A stretch of DNA of 46,157 nucleotides from Chromatiales bacterium (lineage in GTDB: Bacteria; Pseudomonadota; Gammaproteobacteria; Steroidobacterales; GCA-2729495). Made by a program: the position numbers and the translations under genes. The notes under the pieces were generated by a model that did not search any database, had not been told where the DNA came from, and saw only the letters and a list, made by a program, of their open reading frames with translations. Every line of letters starts with the position of its first letter. Positions within the stretch are counted from its first letter, which is position 1. The stretch is from the NCBI GenBank assembly GCA_020831895.1, contig JAFIFS010000001.1, forward strand, positions 1 through 46,157. Direction: 5' to 3'. Shown here one piece after another: positions 7,880-16,996 of the stretch.

Positions 7880-8944
7880 CTAGAGTTCGCAGGCGAGCAC
7901 CTGCCGGGCGGTGATCGAGCCGATCAGCAGCCGCCCGTCAATGCTGACGCCAACGCTGCTCGCCGGGATCTCCTCGCCGGTATCGAGATAGATCTGCTCG
8001 ATCAGTGGCGCATCGCCGGAGAGGTCGATGCGCAGCACCTGCGAGGGCGCCGGCGTGCCGCGCACGAAGTGGCGAATCAGCGCCATCACGTTGGGATGGG
8101 CACCAACCCAGATACTCCCGTCCGGGTGCACGTCGACATTGTCCGGGCTCGTCCCGAGCGGTATCCGGGCCCGCTCGGCCACCTCGCCGCCCGTGCCTGT
8201 ACGTTCAAGGACGCGCAGGCGTCGGGCTGCCGTCTCGGCCACATACAGCGTGCGCCCGTCGGCCGAGGCCGCGATGCCGCCCCCCAGGGCGATGTTGGCG
8301 ACCACGGTCTCGGCACGGTCCCCATCGAAGTAGACCAGGGGGGAGCCGCCGATGCCGAACTGCTGCAGTGTTCCCGCGATCGCGCCGCCGGTGACCTTGT
8401 CATTGGCGGCATAGAACTGTTCCGGGCCGACCGCGACCATGTCGTTCGGAGAGTTCATCTGCGGGTTGCTGAAGCTGCGCACGTGCTCGAACTCGCCTGG
8501 CTCCACCTCGCGGAAGAGCTCTACCAGCTCCGGCTCATTGGCGCGATCGGCCGGATGATTGATCACGAAGAGGTGGCGCTGCCCGCGCCCATCGATGTAC
8601 AGGCTCATCCCGTGTGGACGGAAATGCACGGGCCGGCTGCGCAGCGCGGGCTGCGGAGTCAGTGTCGGGTCGGCCATGTCGATACGGAGGATGTCGCCCT
8701 GTACGGCCTCACCGCGGACCAGCCCCGCCCGGTCGAGGAGGGACAGGTAGACAAAGTTGCGCTCTCGGTCCGGCTCGATGTCCTCGCTGCTACCGGCCAG
8801 CGGAATGCTGCGGCACTCGCCGGCGAAGTCACGCTCTATGCTGCGGAACGCACCGCCCTGCCAGAAGTTGAAGACCGAGGCCACAGTGACCAGCAGCAGC
8901 AGCAGGGCTGCCGCCTGCAGTACCCGCTTCACCAGATGCCACAT
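7880..8944 (-). CDS. Paraoxonase-like lactonase/arylesterase, membrane-anchored
   Basis: This 354-residue beta-propeller hydrolase aligns motif by motif with mammalian paraoxonase (PON). Glu54-Asp55 sit in SSEDIE, His111 in RPHG, His130 in VINH, Asn167-Asp168 in SPNDM and Asp268-Asn269 in PDNVDV, all within a few residues of the PON1 numbering. These are most of the calcium ligands and the His pair. The ligand equivalent to PON1 Asn224 is replaced: GGGIAAS is seen where PON1 has ANGINIS. A hydrophobic helix at about 5-27 suggests a membrane anchor facing the periplasm. PON enzymes hydrolyse lactones and aryl esters. It lies divergently from the DUF1838 lipoprotein gene and upstream of the LLM oxidoreductase. 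Confidence 0.82.
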   Translation of the reverse strand: MWHLVKRVLQAAALLLLLVTVASVFNFWQGGAFRSIERDFAGECRSIPLAGSSEDIEPDRERNFVYLSLLDRAGLVRGEAVQGDILRIDMADPTLTPQPALRSRPVHFRPHGMSLYIDGRGQRHLFVINHPADRANEPELVELFREVEPGEFEHVRSFSNPQMNSPNDMVAVGPEQFYAANDKVTGGAIAGTLQQFGIGGSPLVYFDGDRAETVVANIALGGGIAASADGRTLYVAETAARRLRVLERTGTGGEVAERARIPLGTSPDNVDVHPDGSIWVGAHPNVMALIRHFVRGTPAPSQVLRIDLSGDAPLIEQIYLDTGEEIPASSVGVSIDGRLLIGSITARQVLACEL

Positions 8945-9073
8945 CGCGTCCGTCCCGCTGCCAGCTCCGTCGGGAGTTTAGCAGCCTGCCGGCCGGGCAA
9001 CGGGAGCGGTTGCATCGTGGCGGCGCTCCGGGGATGATGCCGCCATCGTTAACAGGAAGTGGAGAGTCGGCCC

Positions 9074-10123
9074 ATGTCGCTGCAACGTCGTGATGTCCTC
9101 AAATCATTCGCCTCCGTCGGCGCGGCCGGCGCCGCGGCGCTTGCGCTGACAGCCTGTGGCGGGCGCCCCGACCCGGCAGGCGCGGTTGCAGGTGCCCCGG
9201 CCGGTGCCAGGGGCAATGGTCAGCGCTGGGTCAGCCGCGGCGGCCGCGGGCCTGCCCTCGAGGGACCGCACCTGGACCTGCGTACGGGTCGCGGCAACCA
9301 GCTGGCTTACGCAATGATTCAGGGTGACCTGGACTGGGGCAAGCAGAAGTACTTCTGGTTCAAGGGCTACGTGATGGGGATCGAGCCCCACAAGCAGATA
9401 CAGAACCTCGTCGGCGCCCAGGGCTTCGGGGCGATCAGGCTCAACCCGCGTCCTGACGGTTCGATCGAGCGCCTGTGCCGCGAGGTCATCCTGTACACCG
9501 ACCTGCGCACCGGCGAGATCATCGAGGAGTGGGATAATCCCCTGATGGACGAGACAGTGCGTGTCGTGCATGTCGCGAACGACCCGTTCAATTACCTCAT
9601 CGAGGAGTATTTCCCGGCCCCGCCGACCTTCGGTGGACTGGCCGATGCGGAGCCCCCGCCGCGCGTGCCTTTCGTGCTGCCGTGGTACCAGCATGGCAAG
9701 TGGCTGGACATGGAGATCCATATCCACCTGCTGTATCCGAACGCGCTGCAGCCTGACCAGTGGCCGCGGGAATCTTCCGGGCCCATGGTTCAGGTCTCTG
9801 AGTTCTTCGCCCATCACATCAAGGCTGAGGATCTGCAGAACGAGAAACTGACCACCTTGCCTTACACCGGCACCTGGAATCGCACCACGCCCTGGCTGCC
9901 CTGGATGCTGATGGGCCAGCGGCCGGGTCACTGCAACTATGCCTGCTTCATGGGCACAACCACGGACCTCGAGGAGATCTTCCCGCGCGGCCATCTGGAT
10001 TACGTCGAGCGGGAAATGGGTGCAAAGTACTTCGAGGCGCCCAAGGAGTGGACCGACCAGCCCAGCCTGTCGAGTCTGGAGCATTTCGCGCTGGAGCAGG
10101 AGCCAGCCCCGCCGCGCGAGTGA
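9074..10123 (+). CDS. DUF1838 family protein, predicted Tat lipoprotein
   Basis: This 349-residue protein begins with a Tat-like signal, QRRDVLK, a hydrophobic stretch and a lipobox LTAC, so it is probably exported folded and lipid-anchored. The mature part is a DUF1838 domain: CREVILYTDLRTGEI, NPLMDETVRVVHVANDPFN, and a C-terminal YFEAPKEW box shared with the second DUF1838 protein of this island. The catalytic role of the family is not known to me. The ATG at 9074 places the twin arginines correctly and has GGAG about 10 nt upstream; a GTG at 9059 is less likely. It is the first plus-strand gene of the island, divergent from the paraoxonase-like gene across 129 bp. Confidence 0.82.
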   Translation: MSLQRRDVLKSFASVGAAGAAALALTACGGRPDPAGAVAGAPAGARGNGQRWVSRGGRGPALEGPHLDLRTGRGNQLAYAMIQGDLDWGKQKYFWFKGYVMGIEPHKQIQNLVGAQGFGAIRLNPRPDGSIERLCREVILYTDLRTGEIIEEWDNPLMDETVRVVHVANDPFNYLIEEYFPAPPTFGGLADAEPPPRVPFVLPWYQHGKWLDMEIHIHLLYPNALQPDQWPRESSGPMVQVSEFFAHHIKAEDLQNEKLTTLPYTGTWNRTTPWLPWMLMGQRPGHCNYACFMGTTTDLEEIFPRGHLDYVEREMGAKYFEAPKEWTDQPSLSSLEHFALEQEPAPPRE

Positions 10124-10154
10124 TACAGGCTCGGGGTCTCCAAGCTTCGCCGAA

Positions 10155-10183
10155 CCCGGCTGCGGTTTTTTGCCGCAGCCGGG
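10155..10183. terminator. Strong hairpin after the DUF1838 lipoprotein gene, with a T-tract loop
   Basis: CCCGGCTGCGG and CCGCAGCCGGG form a perfect 11-bp stem around the 7-nt loop TTTTTTG. It starts 32 nt after the DUF1838 stop and 129 nt before the aldehyde dehydrogenase. The T-run is in the loop rather than after the stem, so it is not a textbook intrinsic terminator. It could attenuate transcription or stabilise the 3' end of the upstream message. Confidence 0.45.
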
Positions 10184-10311
10184 CTCTTGGTCTGGCCGCC
10201 GCCAGTTGGACATCGGGCTACAATAAGCGCCCGGGCAGCTTCTGCGGCCTTTCCAGTGCGACCCTGGCGGCCTAAAGTGGCGGCCGAATCCCAAGCAGAA
10301 AGAGTGTCTAG

Positions 10312-11763
10312 ATGAGCGGCAAGTTTGGCGACCGCCGGATGTTCATTGGCGGCGAGTTCGTCGCCAGCCGCGGCGGCGAATGGATCGAGTCCGTGAACCC
10401 GGCCACCGAGGAAGTCCACGGCCGCGTACCCGCGGCCACGGCCGAGGACGTGAATCTCGCAGTCGAGGCTGCCGAGAAAGCGCAGCCGGAGTGGGCGGCC
10501 CTGTCGGTCTTCGAGCGGCGCGAGCTGCTGCGCAAGCTGGCTGACGGCATGCGCAGGCGGGCCGACGAGGTGCTGCCGCTGGAGGCAGCCGACACAGGCA
10601 ACACGATCAAGAGCCTGGCACGCGACGTCGAGGTGGCTGCCAAGTACCTGGAGTTCTTCTCGGGCCTGGGCACCGAGATGAAGGGCGACAGCGTGCCGGC
10701 CACCAGCGAAGGAATGCACTTCTCGCTGCGCGAGCCCTATGGCGTGGTGGCGCGCATCGTGCCGTTCAATCACCCGTTCCTGTTCGCTGGCGCGCACCTG
10801 TCGGCGCCGCTGATGGCCGGAAACACGGTGATCGTCAAGAGCCCGGAGACCAGCCCCCTGTCGGCGGCCATCATGGGCGAGATCTGCCGCGAGATACTGC
10901 CGCCGGGCGTGGTCAACATCGTGTCCGGATACGGCCTGCCAACGGGTGATGCGCTGGTGCGGCATCCGCGGATCTGGCGCATCGGCTTCACTGGTTCGGT
11001 GCCCACCGGGCTCGCGATCCAGCGTTCCGCTGCCGAGGTCGGCGTCAAGCACGTTTCCCTGGAGCTCGGCGGCAAGAACGCGATGATCGTCTGCCCTGAC
11101 GCCGACCCCGAGAGGGTCGCCAGGGCCGCCATCGGAGGCATGAATTTCGCCTGGGCCGGCCAGTCCTGCGGCTCGAACAGCCGGCTGCTGCTGCATGAGT
11201 CCCTGCACGACGAGGTCACCGAGCGTATCGTGGCGGAGGTCAGCCGTATCCGCGTCGGCAACCAGCTTGACCCCGATTCACAGATGGGCCCGGTGAATTC
11301 CGAGGCCCATTACCGGCGAATCCTGGGCTTCATTGAATCGGCGAGGGCAGATGGGGCGAAGCTACTCACGGGCGGGGAGCGTCCGGTGGGCGAGGAGTTC
11401 CGCCGGGGGTACTGGCTCAAGCCCACCGTGTACGGCGACGTGACGATGGACATGCGGGTTGCGCACGAGGAAATCTTCGGGCCCGTGCTGTCCATACTGA
11501 AGTGGCGCAACCTCGAAGAGGCCATATCGATGGCCAATTCCACCGAGTATGGGCTCGCGGCCGGAATCTGGACGCACGAGCTCCCGGTGGTGATGCAGGC
11601 GGCGCGCCAATTGCAGTCCGGCTTCGTCTGGGTCAATACTACCGCCCGGCACTTCGTCGGAACCCCGTTCGGCGGCTGGAAGAACAGTGGCCTCGGGCGG
11701 GAAGAGTGCCTCGAGGAGCTGCTGAGCTATACGCGAGTCAAGACAGTCCACTTGTTCACCTGA
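10312..11763 (+). CDS. NAD(P)-dependent aldehyde dehydrogenase
   Basis: This 483-residue protein is a canonical ALDH-superfamily enzyme of the betaine-aldehyde dehydrogenase type. Asn153 (PFNHPF), Lys176 (VIVKSPE), the general base Glu251 in LELGGKN and the nucleophile Cys286 in AGQSCGS are all present, as are EEIFGPVLS and the C-terminal PFGGWKNSGLGRE. It should oxidise an aldehyde to its acid in the cytoplasm. The aldehyde cannot be read from sequence. It starts a compact plus-strand unit: the MFS gene begins 25 nt after its stop and the second DUF1838 gene follows that, so the three probably act on one compound. The ribosome binding site (AGAAAGAG) is weak. Confidence 0.93.
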   Translation: MSGKFGDRRMFIGGEFVASRGGEWIESVNPATEEVHGRVPAATAEDVNLAVEAAEKAQPEWAALSVFERRELLRKLADGMRRRADEVLPLEAADTGNTIKSLARDVEVAAKYLEFFSGLGTEMKGDSVPATSEGMHFSLREPYGVVARIVPFNHPFLFAGAHLSAPLMAGNTVIVKSPETSPLSAAIMGEICREILPPGVVNIVSGYGLPTGDALVRHPRIWRIGFTGSVPTGLAIQRSAAEVGVKHVSLELGGKNAMIVCPDADPERVARAAIGGMNFAWAGQSCGSNSRLLLHESLHDEVTERIVAEVSRIRVGNQLDPDSQMGPVNSEAHYRRILGFIESARADGAKLLTGGERPVGEEFRRGYWLKPTVYGDVTMDMRVAHEEIFGPVLSILKWRNLEEAISMANSTEYGLAAGIWTHELPVVMQAARQLQSGFVWVNTTARHFVGTPFGGWKNSGLGREECLEELLSYTRVKTVHLFT

Positions 11764-11788
11764 AGACAGGCAGCGAGGAATCTTCCCG

Positions 11789-13147
11789 ATGAGTCAGGCA
11801 CTCCCCGGCGCACAGCCGGACGGTATCAAGGTCGGTCCGATCTGGCTGGTTCCCGGCGTGAGCCGCCTGAACGCGAGGATCTTCATCTTCGCGGCCTACA
11901 TGACCATCGGGCTGCTGGTCTACAACTCGATCGGTGTGCCCTACCTGCTGCAGCAGGTGCTGAACGTTCCGGTGTCGGACCAGGGCCGCATCATCGGTGA
12001 CCTGCAGTTTCTCAGCGAGATCATCCTGCTGCTGACATTCGGTCCGGCCGGCATTCTGGCCGACAGGATCGGCCGGCGGCAGGTGTACGCAATCGGCCTC
12101 GGTTTCATGGGCCTGGGCTACGTGATGCTGCCTCTGTCCAGCACCCTGACCGAGCTCTTCATCTGGCGCGGCGTGCTGGGCCTCGGCATCGCGCTTGCGA
12201 CCGGCATGCTGGCCACCGTCATCGCCGACTATCCGCAGGACCGCTCGCGCCGCGCGATGGTCGCAGCGATCGGTATCCTGAATGGGCTTGGGGTCGTCAC
12301 GGTGGCGCTCACGCTCGGGCGTCTGCCGAATATCCTTGTCTCGGGCTACGACTTCACGCCGGAGGCTGCCGGGCGCGCGACGTTCTGGCTGGTTGCGGGG
12401 CTTTGCTTCCTCGTGGCCATCGCCGTCGCACGAGGCCTGCAGCCCGGCACCCCGGTCAAGAGCGAGGACCGGCTGCCTGTCCGCGAGCTTGCTGTAAGCG
12501 GCATAGTCGAGGGGATACGCAACCCGCGCATTGCGCTGGCCTATGCCTCGGCCTTCGTCGCCCGCGCGGACCTCGTGATCCTCGGCTCGTTTCTCGTGCT
12601 GTGGGGGCAGGTCGCGGGTATCGAGCGCGGCATGGATACGGCGGCAGCCAGCGCAGCCGGCAGCCGCCTGTTCTTCGTGGCATCCCTGGCGGCGCTGCTG
12701 TGGCTGCCGATACTGGCCTGGATGCTGCGGCGCTTCAACCGCGTGACGGGCGTAGCCTTCTGCATGGCAATCACTGCCGCCGCCTATGGTTCGATGATCC
12801 TCGTCGGGGATCCACTGGCTCCGTCCGCGGTCGGCTGGTTCGTATTCCTCGGCATTGGTCAGATCAGCGCGTTTCTGGGTTCCACCGTGCTGATCGGCTT
12901 CGAGGCGCCCCCGAAGTCCCGCGGCGCGGTGGTCGGCGTGTTCAACATCTTCGGTGCGATCGGTATCCTGATCGGTGTGGCCGTGGGTGGGCGCGTTTTC
13001 GACGCCATCGCACCCTGGGCGCCGTTCATGTTCGTCTGCATCATTGCGACGCTCTGCGTGATCATGGCGGTGATCGTCCGGATCGTCTCGCCGGGTTCCG
13101 AGCGCGGAGCCGGGGCTGATGACGACGAAGTGGCGCCGGCCCACTGA
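11789..13147 (+). CDS. Major facilitator superfamily transporter
   Basis: This 452-residue inner-membrane protein has the 12-helix MFS layout. The loop between helices 2 and 3 carries GILADRIGRRQV, a clear form of the MFS signature, and RGVLGLGIALATGM matches helix 4. A Gly-rich helix with VGVFNIFGAIGILIG is near the C-terminus, and both termini should be cytoplasmic. GAGGAA about 9 nt before the ATG is a good ribosome binding site. It lies between aldehyde dehydrogenase and DUF1838 genes with short gaps (25 and 32 nt), so it likely imports the substrate of the island or exports a product. Direction and substrate are unknown. Confidence 0.9.
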   Translation: MSQALPGAQPDGIKVGPIWLVPGVSRLNARIFIFAAYMTIGLLVYNSIGVPYLLQQVLNVPVSDQGRIIGDLQFLSEIILLLTFGPAGILADRIGRRQVYAIGLGFMGLGYVMLPLSSTLTELFIWRGVLGLGIALATGMLATVIADYPQDRSRRAMVAAIGILNGLGVVTVALTLGRLPNILVSGYDFTPEAAGRATFWLVAGLCFLVAIAVARGLQPGTPVKSEDRLPVRELAVSGIVEGIRNPRIALAYASAFVARADLVILGSFLVLWGQVAGIERGMDTAAASAAGSRLFFVASLAALLWLPILAWMLRRFNRVTGVAFCMAITAAAYGSMILVGDPLAPSAVGWFVFLGIGQISAFLGSTVLIGFEAPPKSRGAVVGVFNIFGAIGILIGVAVGGRVFDAIAPWAPFMFVCIIATLCVIMAVIVRIVSPGSERGAGADDDEVAPAH

Positions 13148-13179
13148 TTCCGACGCGGCAACGGGAGGTTTTCGGGAAG

Positions 13180-14073
13180 ATGGCAAAGTTTCTGGACGTA
13201 CTGCCGGACGGATTCCGGCCTGGCAACCTGGATCTCGGGCGTCCGCTGGACAACCAGGTCGCCCTGCTGAAGATGCAGGCTGACCTGTCGGGTGCCGATG
13301 TTCTCGGTGGTTTCGGCGGGCAGGCCTGGGGCTGGATCCCCAACGAGGGCTACAAGCTGCTGTTCAATACCTACGGGGTAGGGGCCAGCCGCCTGGAGTT
13401 CGACCCGCCCTCACAGCAGTGGCACTTCTCGCACCGGGAAGTCCTCTATTACATGGACCCGGAGACTGACGAGATCCTGGAGACCTGGCTCAATCCCTAC
13501 ACCGGCCGCTGCGTCGAGGTGCTGCATATCCTCAATGACCCGGTAAACCGGATCTACCCTATCAGCGGCGGGCGTTTCGCCCCGCCGTATCCCTACACGC
13601 TGATGGGCGACGACCTCGTCTACCAGGTCGACGTGCTGCGCGCCGAGGTCAATCCGATCACGCGCCGCGAGTACCCGCTGCATTCCCAGCAGGATGTCTA
13701 CCAGTCCTGCGAGATGTGGGCGATACGCGGAAGCTTTCGCGAGATCAACGACCCGGAGGTCACCAGCGCATCCTGTCATACGGCCTGGGCACGTATTTCC
13801 ATGTGGCTGCCCTTCATGGAGATGGGTAACCGCCCCGGGCAGATGCTGTACCACAGCCAGGCCTTCAAGCTGATGAACGGTGTGGCTGACATCCCGCCGA
13901 AGGTCCTGGCCTATATCGAGAAGAACCACCCGCAGTATCTCGAGGCACCGAAGGAGTGGCTCGGCATGGCGCGCAACGAGAACAGCTGGACCTATTCCAA
14001 GACAATCATCGACGAACGCAGGGCCGCCGGGCAGGCCCGTGGCCAGAGCGTGTTCGGCGTCGATGACTGCTGA
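13180..14073 (+). CDS. DUF1838 family protein, cytoplasmic
   Basis: This second DUF1838 protein has 297 residues and no signal peptide. It shares the family backbone with the lipoprotein paralogue at 9074: HREVLYYMDPETDEI, NPYTGRCVEVLHILNDPVN, WLPFMEMGNRPGQ against WLPWMLMGQRPGH, and YLEAPKEW. The Arg/Glu, Asn-Pro and His residues in these blocks are the obvious candidates for a functional site. It is the last gene of the ALDH-MFS-DUF1838 unit and is followed at once by a strong terminator. Two DUF1838 proteins in different compartments around one transporter suggest related chemistry outside and inside the cell. That is inference; the family function is unknown to me. Confidence 0.85.
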   Translation: MAKFLDVLPDGFRPGNLDLGRPLDNQVALLKMQADLSGADVLGGFGGQAWGWIPNEGYKLLFNTYGVGASRLEFDPPSQQWHFSHREVLYYMDPETDEILETWLNPYTGRCVEVLHILNDPVNRIYPISGGRFAPPYPYTLMGDDLVYQVDVLRAEVNPITRREYPLHSQQDVYQSCEMWAIRGSFREINDPEVTSASCHTAWARISMWLPFMEMGNRPGQMLYHSQAFKLMNGVADIPPKVLAYIEKNHPQYLEAPKEWLGMARNENSWTYSKTIIDERRAAGQARGQSVFGVDDC

Positions 14074-14084
14074 CCCCGGCATTA

Positions 14085-14120
14085 AAAAAGGGCCGCCCCA
14101 GTGATGGGGCGGCCCTTTTT
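14085..14120. terminator. Bidirectional intrinsic terminator
   Basis: A perfect 16-bp stem, AAAAAGGGCCGCCCCA paired with its complement around GTGA, has an A-tract on one side and a T-tract on the other. It therefore works in both directions. It separates the convergent DUF1838 gene (ends 14073) and copZ (ends 14153) and marks the right end of the accessory metabolic island. Confidence 0.93.
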
Positions 14121-14152
14121 GTTGCGCTGACCCGGCTTGCGGCCGGGCGACA

Positions 14153-14362
14153 TCAGAGGCCGACCTTGAACCCGGCCTCGAGAATCGCTTTCTCGATTTC
14201 TGCCTGCTGTATCAGCGCGGGATCGAAATCCACCTTGACCAGGCCCTGGCTGCGGTCCGCCGTTGCGGCGCTGATGCCATCGCGACTCGTCAGCGCATTC
14301 TGGATACTGCGCTCGCAGCCGCCGCAGGTCATGCCGTCTACCTTGATCTCAACCTGGGTCAT
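14153..14362 (-). CDS. copZ: CopZ-like copper chaperone (HMA domain)
   Basis: This 69-residue single heavy-metal-associated domain has the beta-alpha-beta-beta-alpha-beta pattern. The metal site MTCGGC near residues 11-16 and the closing ILEAGF follow the family. Such chaperones carry Cu(I) in the cytosol and hand it to CopA. The start ATG overlaps the copA stop (ATGA) and is preceded by a perfect AGGAGG, so it is the second gene of a copA-copZ operon with strong independent translation. Confidence 0.93.
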   Translation of the reverse strand: MTQVEIKVDGMTCGGCERSIQNALTSRDGISAATADRSQGLVKVDFDPALIQQAEIEKAILEAGFKVGL

Positions 14363-16851
14363 GTATTTGCCTCCTGGGCAACGGGCACGGGCGTGTGTTC
14401 CCGGGTCTTGGCGCCGCGCTGGAAAGAGGGCTTCCAGCCGCGCAGGAACAGGGAGTTGCTGACCACGCAGACACTGCTCATCGCCATCGCGAAGCCGGCG
14501 AAGATCGGCGTCAGCATGCCAAACGCCGCCAGCGGAATACCGATCGTATTGTAAATGAAAGCCCAGAACAGGTTCTGCTTGATCTTGCGGAACGTCGCGC
14601 GGCTGGCGGCGATGGCGCCCGGTACCAAGCGCGGATCCGAGCGCATCAGCGTGACGCCGGCTGTTTCCATCGCGACATCGGTGCCGCTGCCCATCGCTAT
14701 GCCAACATCGGCGGCCGCGAGCGCAGGCGCATCGTTGATGCCGTCGCCGATCATCGCGACCACCTTCCCGCGTGCAGCCAGCTCGTTGACCGCCTGGGCC
14801 TTGTCTTCCGGCCTCACGCCGCCACGTGCCTCACCGACGCCGACCTCGCGGCCGACTTCCTCGGCCACGCGTGGCGCATCGCCGGACAGCATCATCGTCT
14901 CGACGCCCATCCGGTGCAGCTCGGCCACCGCTTCCTTGGACTCGGCCCGCAGCGGGTCGGCAATGGCCAGCATGCCGAGCATGCCTTCCCGGTCAGCCAC
15001 CCAGACTGCGGTGCGCGCCTGCGCATGCCACGCGCCGGCCAGCTTGAGGCCGGGTGCCGCATCGATGCCGTGCTCCTGCATCATCTGCTCGTTGCCGATC
15101 AGGATCTCGCGGCCCGCGACCGTGCCCAGCACGCCGCGACCGGTGATGCTGCGGAACTCGGTGACCGGAGTCAGGGCAACGCCGCGCTCGCGGGCCCGCT
15201 CGGTCACGGCGCGCGCGAGCGGGTGCTCGCTGGCCTGCTGCACGGAACCCGCCAGTGCCAGCAGCTCGTCCTCGCTGCCGCGCAGGGCGGAGAGGTCGAC
15301 GATCTTCGGCTTGCCTTCAGTCAGCGTGCCGGTCTTGTCGAAGATGACCGCGCTGGTCTTGTGGGCGCGCTCAAGTGACTCGACGTCCTTGATCAGGATG
15401 CCCGAGCGGGCTGCAGCACCCGTACCGGTCATGATCGCGGTTGGTGTCGCGAGCCCGAGCGCGCAGGGGCAGGCAATCACCAGCACTGAGACCGCCGGGA
15501 TCAGCGACTGGGCGAAGTTGCCTGTCAGCGCGAACCAGGTGAGGAACGTGATGATGGCGACCACGATCACTATCGGCACGAAGATCGCGCTGATCCGGTC
15601 CACGAGTCGCTGCACAGGAGCCTTGCCTGCCTGCGCGTTCTCGACCAGCCGGATGATCTTCGACAGCGTGGAGTCGGAGCCCACCGCAGTAGCCTGCACT
15701 TCCAGCAGGCCGGTGCCATTGATGGCCCCGCCGGTGACGCGGTCGCCGGCCTCCTTCTCCACCGGCAGGCTCTCGCCAGTGATCAGCGCCTCGTCGAGCT
15801 CGCTGCGCCCGGAAACGACGCGACCATCGACGGGGACGCGCTCACCGGGCCTGATCACCACGGTATCGCCCTTGCGGACCTCGGCAATCGGCACTTCGAC
15901 CTCTGTACCGTCTCGGCGCACGCGGGCGGTCTGCGGGCGGAGGTCCATAAGCTGGCGGATCGCTGCCGTCGTTCCTCGCTTGGCCTTGGATTCCATGAAT
16001 TTTCCGACCAGCACCAGCGTGATGATGATGACCGAGGCCTCGAAATACAGCTGCCCGGTGGCATCCGGCAGCGAGAACACCAGCCACACGCTGTAGAAAT
16101 AGGCGGCACTGGTACCCATAGCGACCAGCACGTCCATGTTGCCGGTACCCGCCCGTATGGCCTTGTAGGCCGACCGGTAGAAGCGGGCGCCGATGATGAA
16201 CTGCACTGGCGTTGCGATGATCCACTCCCAGGTCGGGCGCAGGTGCAGCTCATGGATGCCGAGGAACATGCCGACCATCTGCACCATCATCGGTGTCGCC
16301 AGCGCGATGGCGATCAGCAGGATCACGAACTCACGACGGAGTTCCGCCGCGGCACGGGCGCGTTCAGCTTCCTCGGCCTCGGCCTGCTGCTCGGAGGCCG
16401 AGCGGATCACCGCCTCATAGCCGGCCTTGCTGACGGCACCGGCCAGCGTGGCGGCCTGGGTGACGCCGCGAAGCCCGGTGATGTCGGCCCGTTCCAGCGC
16501 CAGATTGACGTTGGCCTCGCGAACGCCCGGGACGGCGAGCAGCGCCTTCTCGACTCGCCCGACGCAGGCGCTGCAGGTCATGCCGCGGATCGGCATCGAG
16601 AAGCGTTCCTCAGGCACGCTGAAGCCGGCCTTGTGGATGGCCTCGGCTACCGCGGCCGTATCCGTGGTCGCCGGGTCGAAGCTGACATCGGCGCGCTCCA
16701 GCGCGAAATTCACGGCCGCCTCGCTGATGCCTGGCACCTGCGCCAGGGCCTTCTCCAGCCGCGTCGCGCAGGCGCTGCAGGTCATGCCCTCGACGGCGAA
16801 ATCGGCGTGCTCGGGGATGGCTTTGGGTGCGGTGCTGGCCACTGCGCTCAC
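14359..16851 (-). CDS. copA: Cu(I)-exporting P1B-type ATPase CopA
   Basis: CopA pumps Cu(I) from cytosol to periplasm. This 830-residue protein has two N-terminal HMA domains, each with GMTCSAC (first near 22-28). The P-type ATPase core shows TGES, the membrane CPCALG metal site, the phosphorylation loop DKTGT, HP in EHPLARAV and [10 protein letters not shown]. The Cu(I)-specific residues of the last helices, YN in FIYNTIGIP and MAMSS, are visible. The GTG at 16851 has GAGGAG 6 nt upstream (16858-16863), so it is preferred over a TTG 10 codons earlier that lacks a ribosome binding site. Copper-responsive control is expected, but no convincing CueR box was found. Confidence 0.96.
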   Translation of the reverse strand: MSAVASTAPKAIPEHADFAVEGMTCSACATRLEKALAQVPGISEAAVNFALERADVSFDPATTDTAAVAEAIHKAGFSVPEERFSMPIRGMTCSACVGRVEKALLAVPGVREANVNLALERADITGLRGVTQAATLAGAVSKAGYEAVIRSASEQQAEAEEAERARAAAELRREFVILLIAIALATPMMVQMVGMFLGIHELHLRPTWEWIIATPVQFIIGARFYRSAYKAIRAGTGNMDVLVAMGTSAAYFYSVWLVFSLPDATGQLYFEASVIIITLVLVGKFMESKAKRGTTAAIRQLMDLRPQTARVRRDGTEVEVPIAEVRKGDTVVIRPGERVPVDGRVVSGRSELDEALITGESLPVEKEAGDRVTGGAINGTGLLEVQATAVGSDSTLSKIIRLVENAQAGKAPVQRLVDRISAIFVPIVIVVAIITFLTWFALTGNFAQSLIPAVSVLVIACPCALGLATPTAIMTGTGAAARSGILIKDVESLERAHKTSAVIFDKTGTLTEGKPKIVDLSALRGSEDELLALAGSVQQASEHPLARAVTERARERGVALTPVTEFRSITGRGVLGTVAGREILIGNEQMMQEHGIDAAPGLKLAGAWHAQARTAVWVADREGMLGMLAIADPLRAESKEAVAELHRMGVETMMLSGDAPRVAEEVGREVGVGEARGGVRPEDKAQAVNELAARGKVVAMIGDGINDAPALAAADVGIAMGSGTDVAMETAGVTLMRSDPRLVPGAIAASRATFRKIKQNLFWAFIYNTIGIPLAAFGMLTPIFAGFAMAMSSVCVVSNSLFLRGWKPSFQRGAKTREHTPVPVAQEANT

Positions 16852-16996
16852 GGCGTGCTCCTCAGCTGTCGTTCTGGTCAAACCTTGTCCTGAGAGACAT
16901 GGTATCGGGGCAGCCTGGGTGCGGCAATCAGGCTCCCCCGGGGGTAAAGTTGATCAGACAACCCTGTCGCGGTGGCAAGGTTCCCGGGGTTTGCCT

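Noticed and set aside
10219-10224. TACAAT as a -10 box for the aldehyde dehydrogenase gene
   Set aside because: No -35 element at 16-18 bp spacing; too weak to call a promoter.
11756-13186. Long open frame antisense to the MFS transporter gene (476 codons)
   Set aside because: It mirrors the codon bias of the real gene, is rich in Arg, His, Asp and Gln without any motif, and the sense frame is a clear MFS protein.
16960-16982. Imperfect dyad AACCCTG-N9-CAAGGTT upstream of copA as a CueR/MerR-type operator
   Set aside because: One arm mismatch, and no -35/-10 pair with the 19-bp spacing such operators need could be placed around it.
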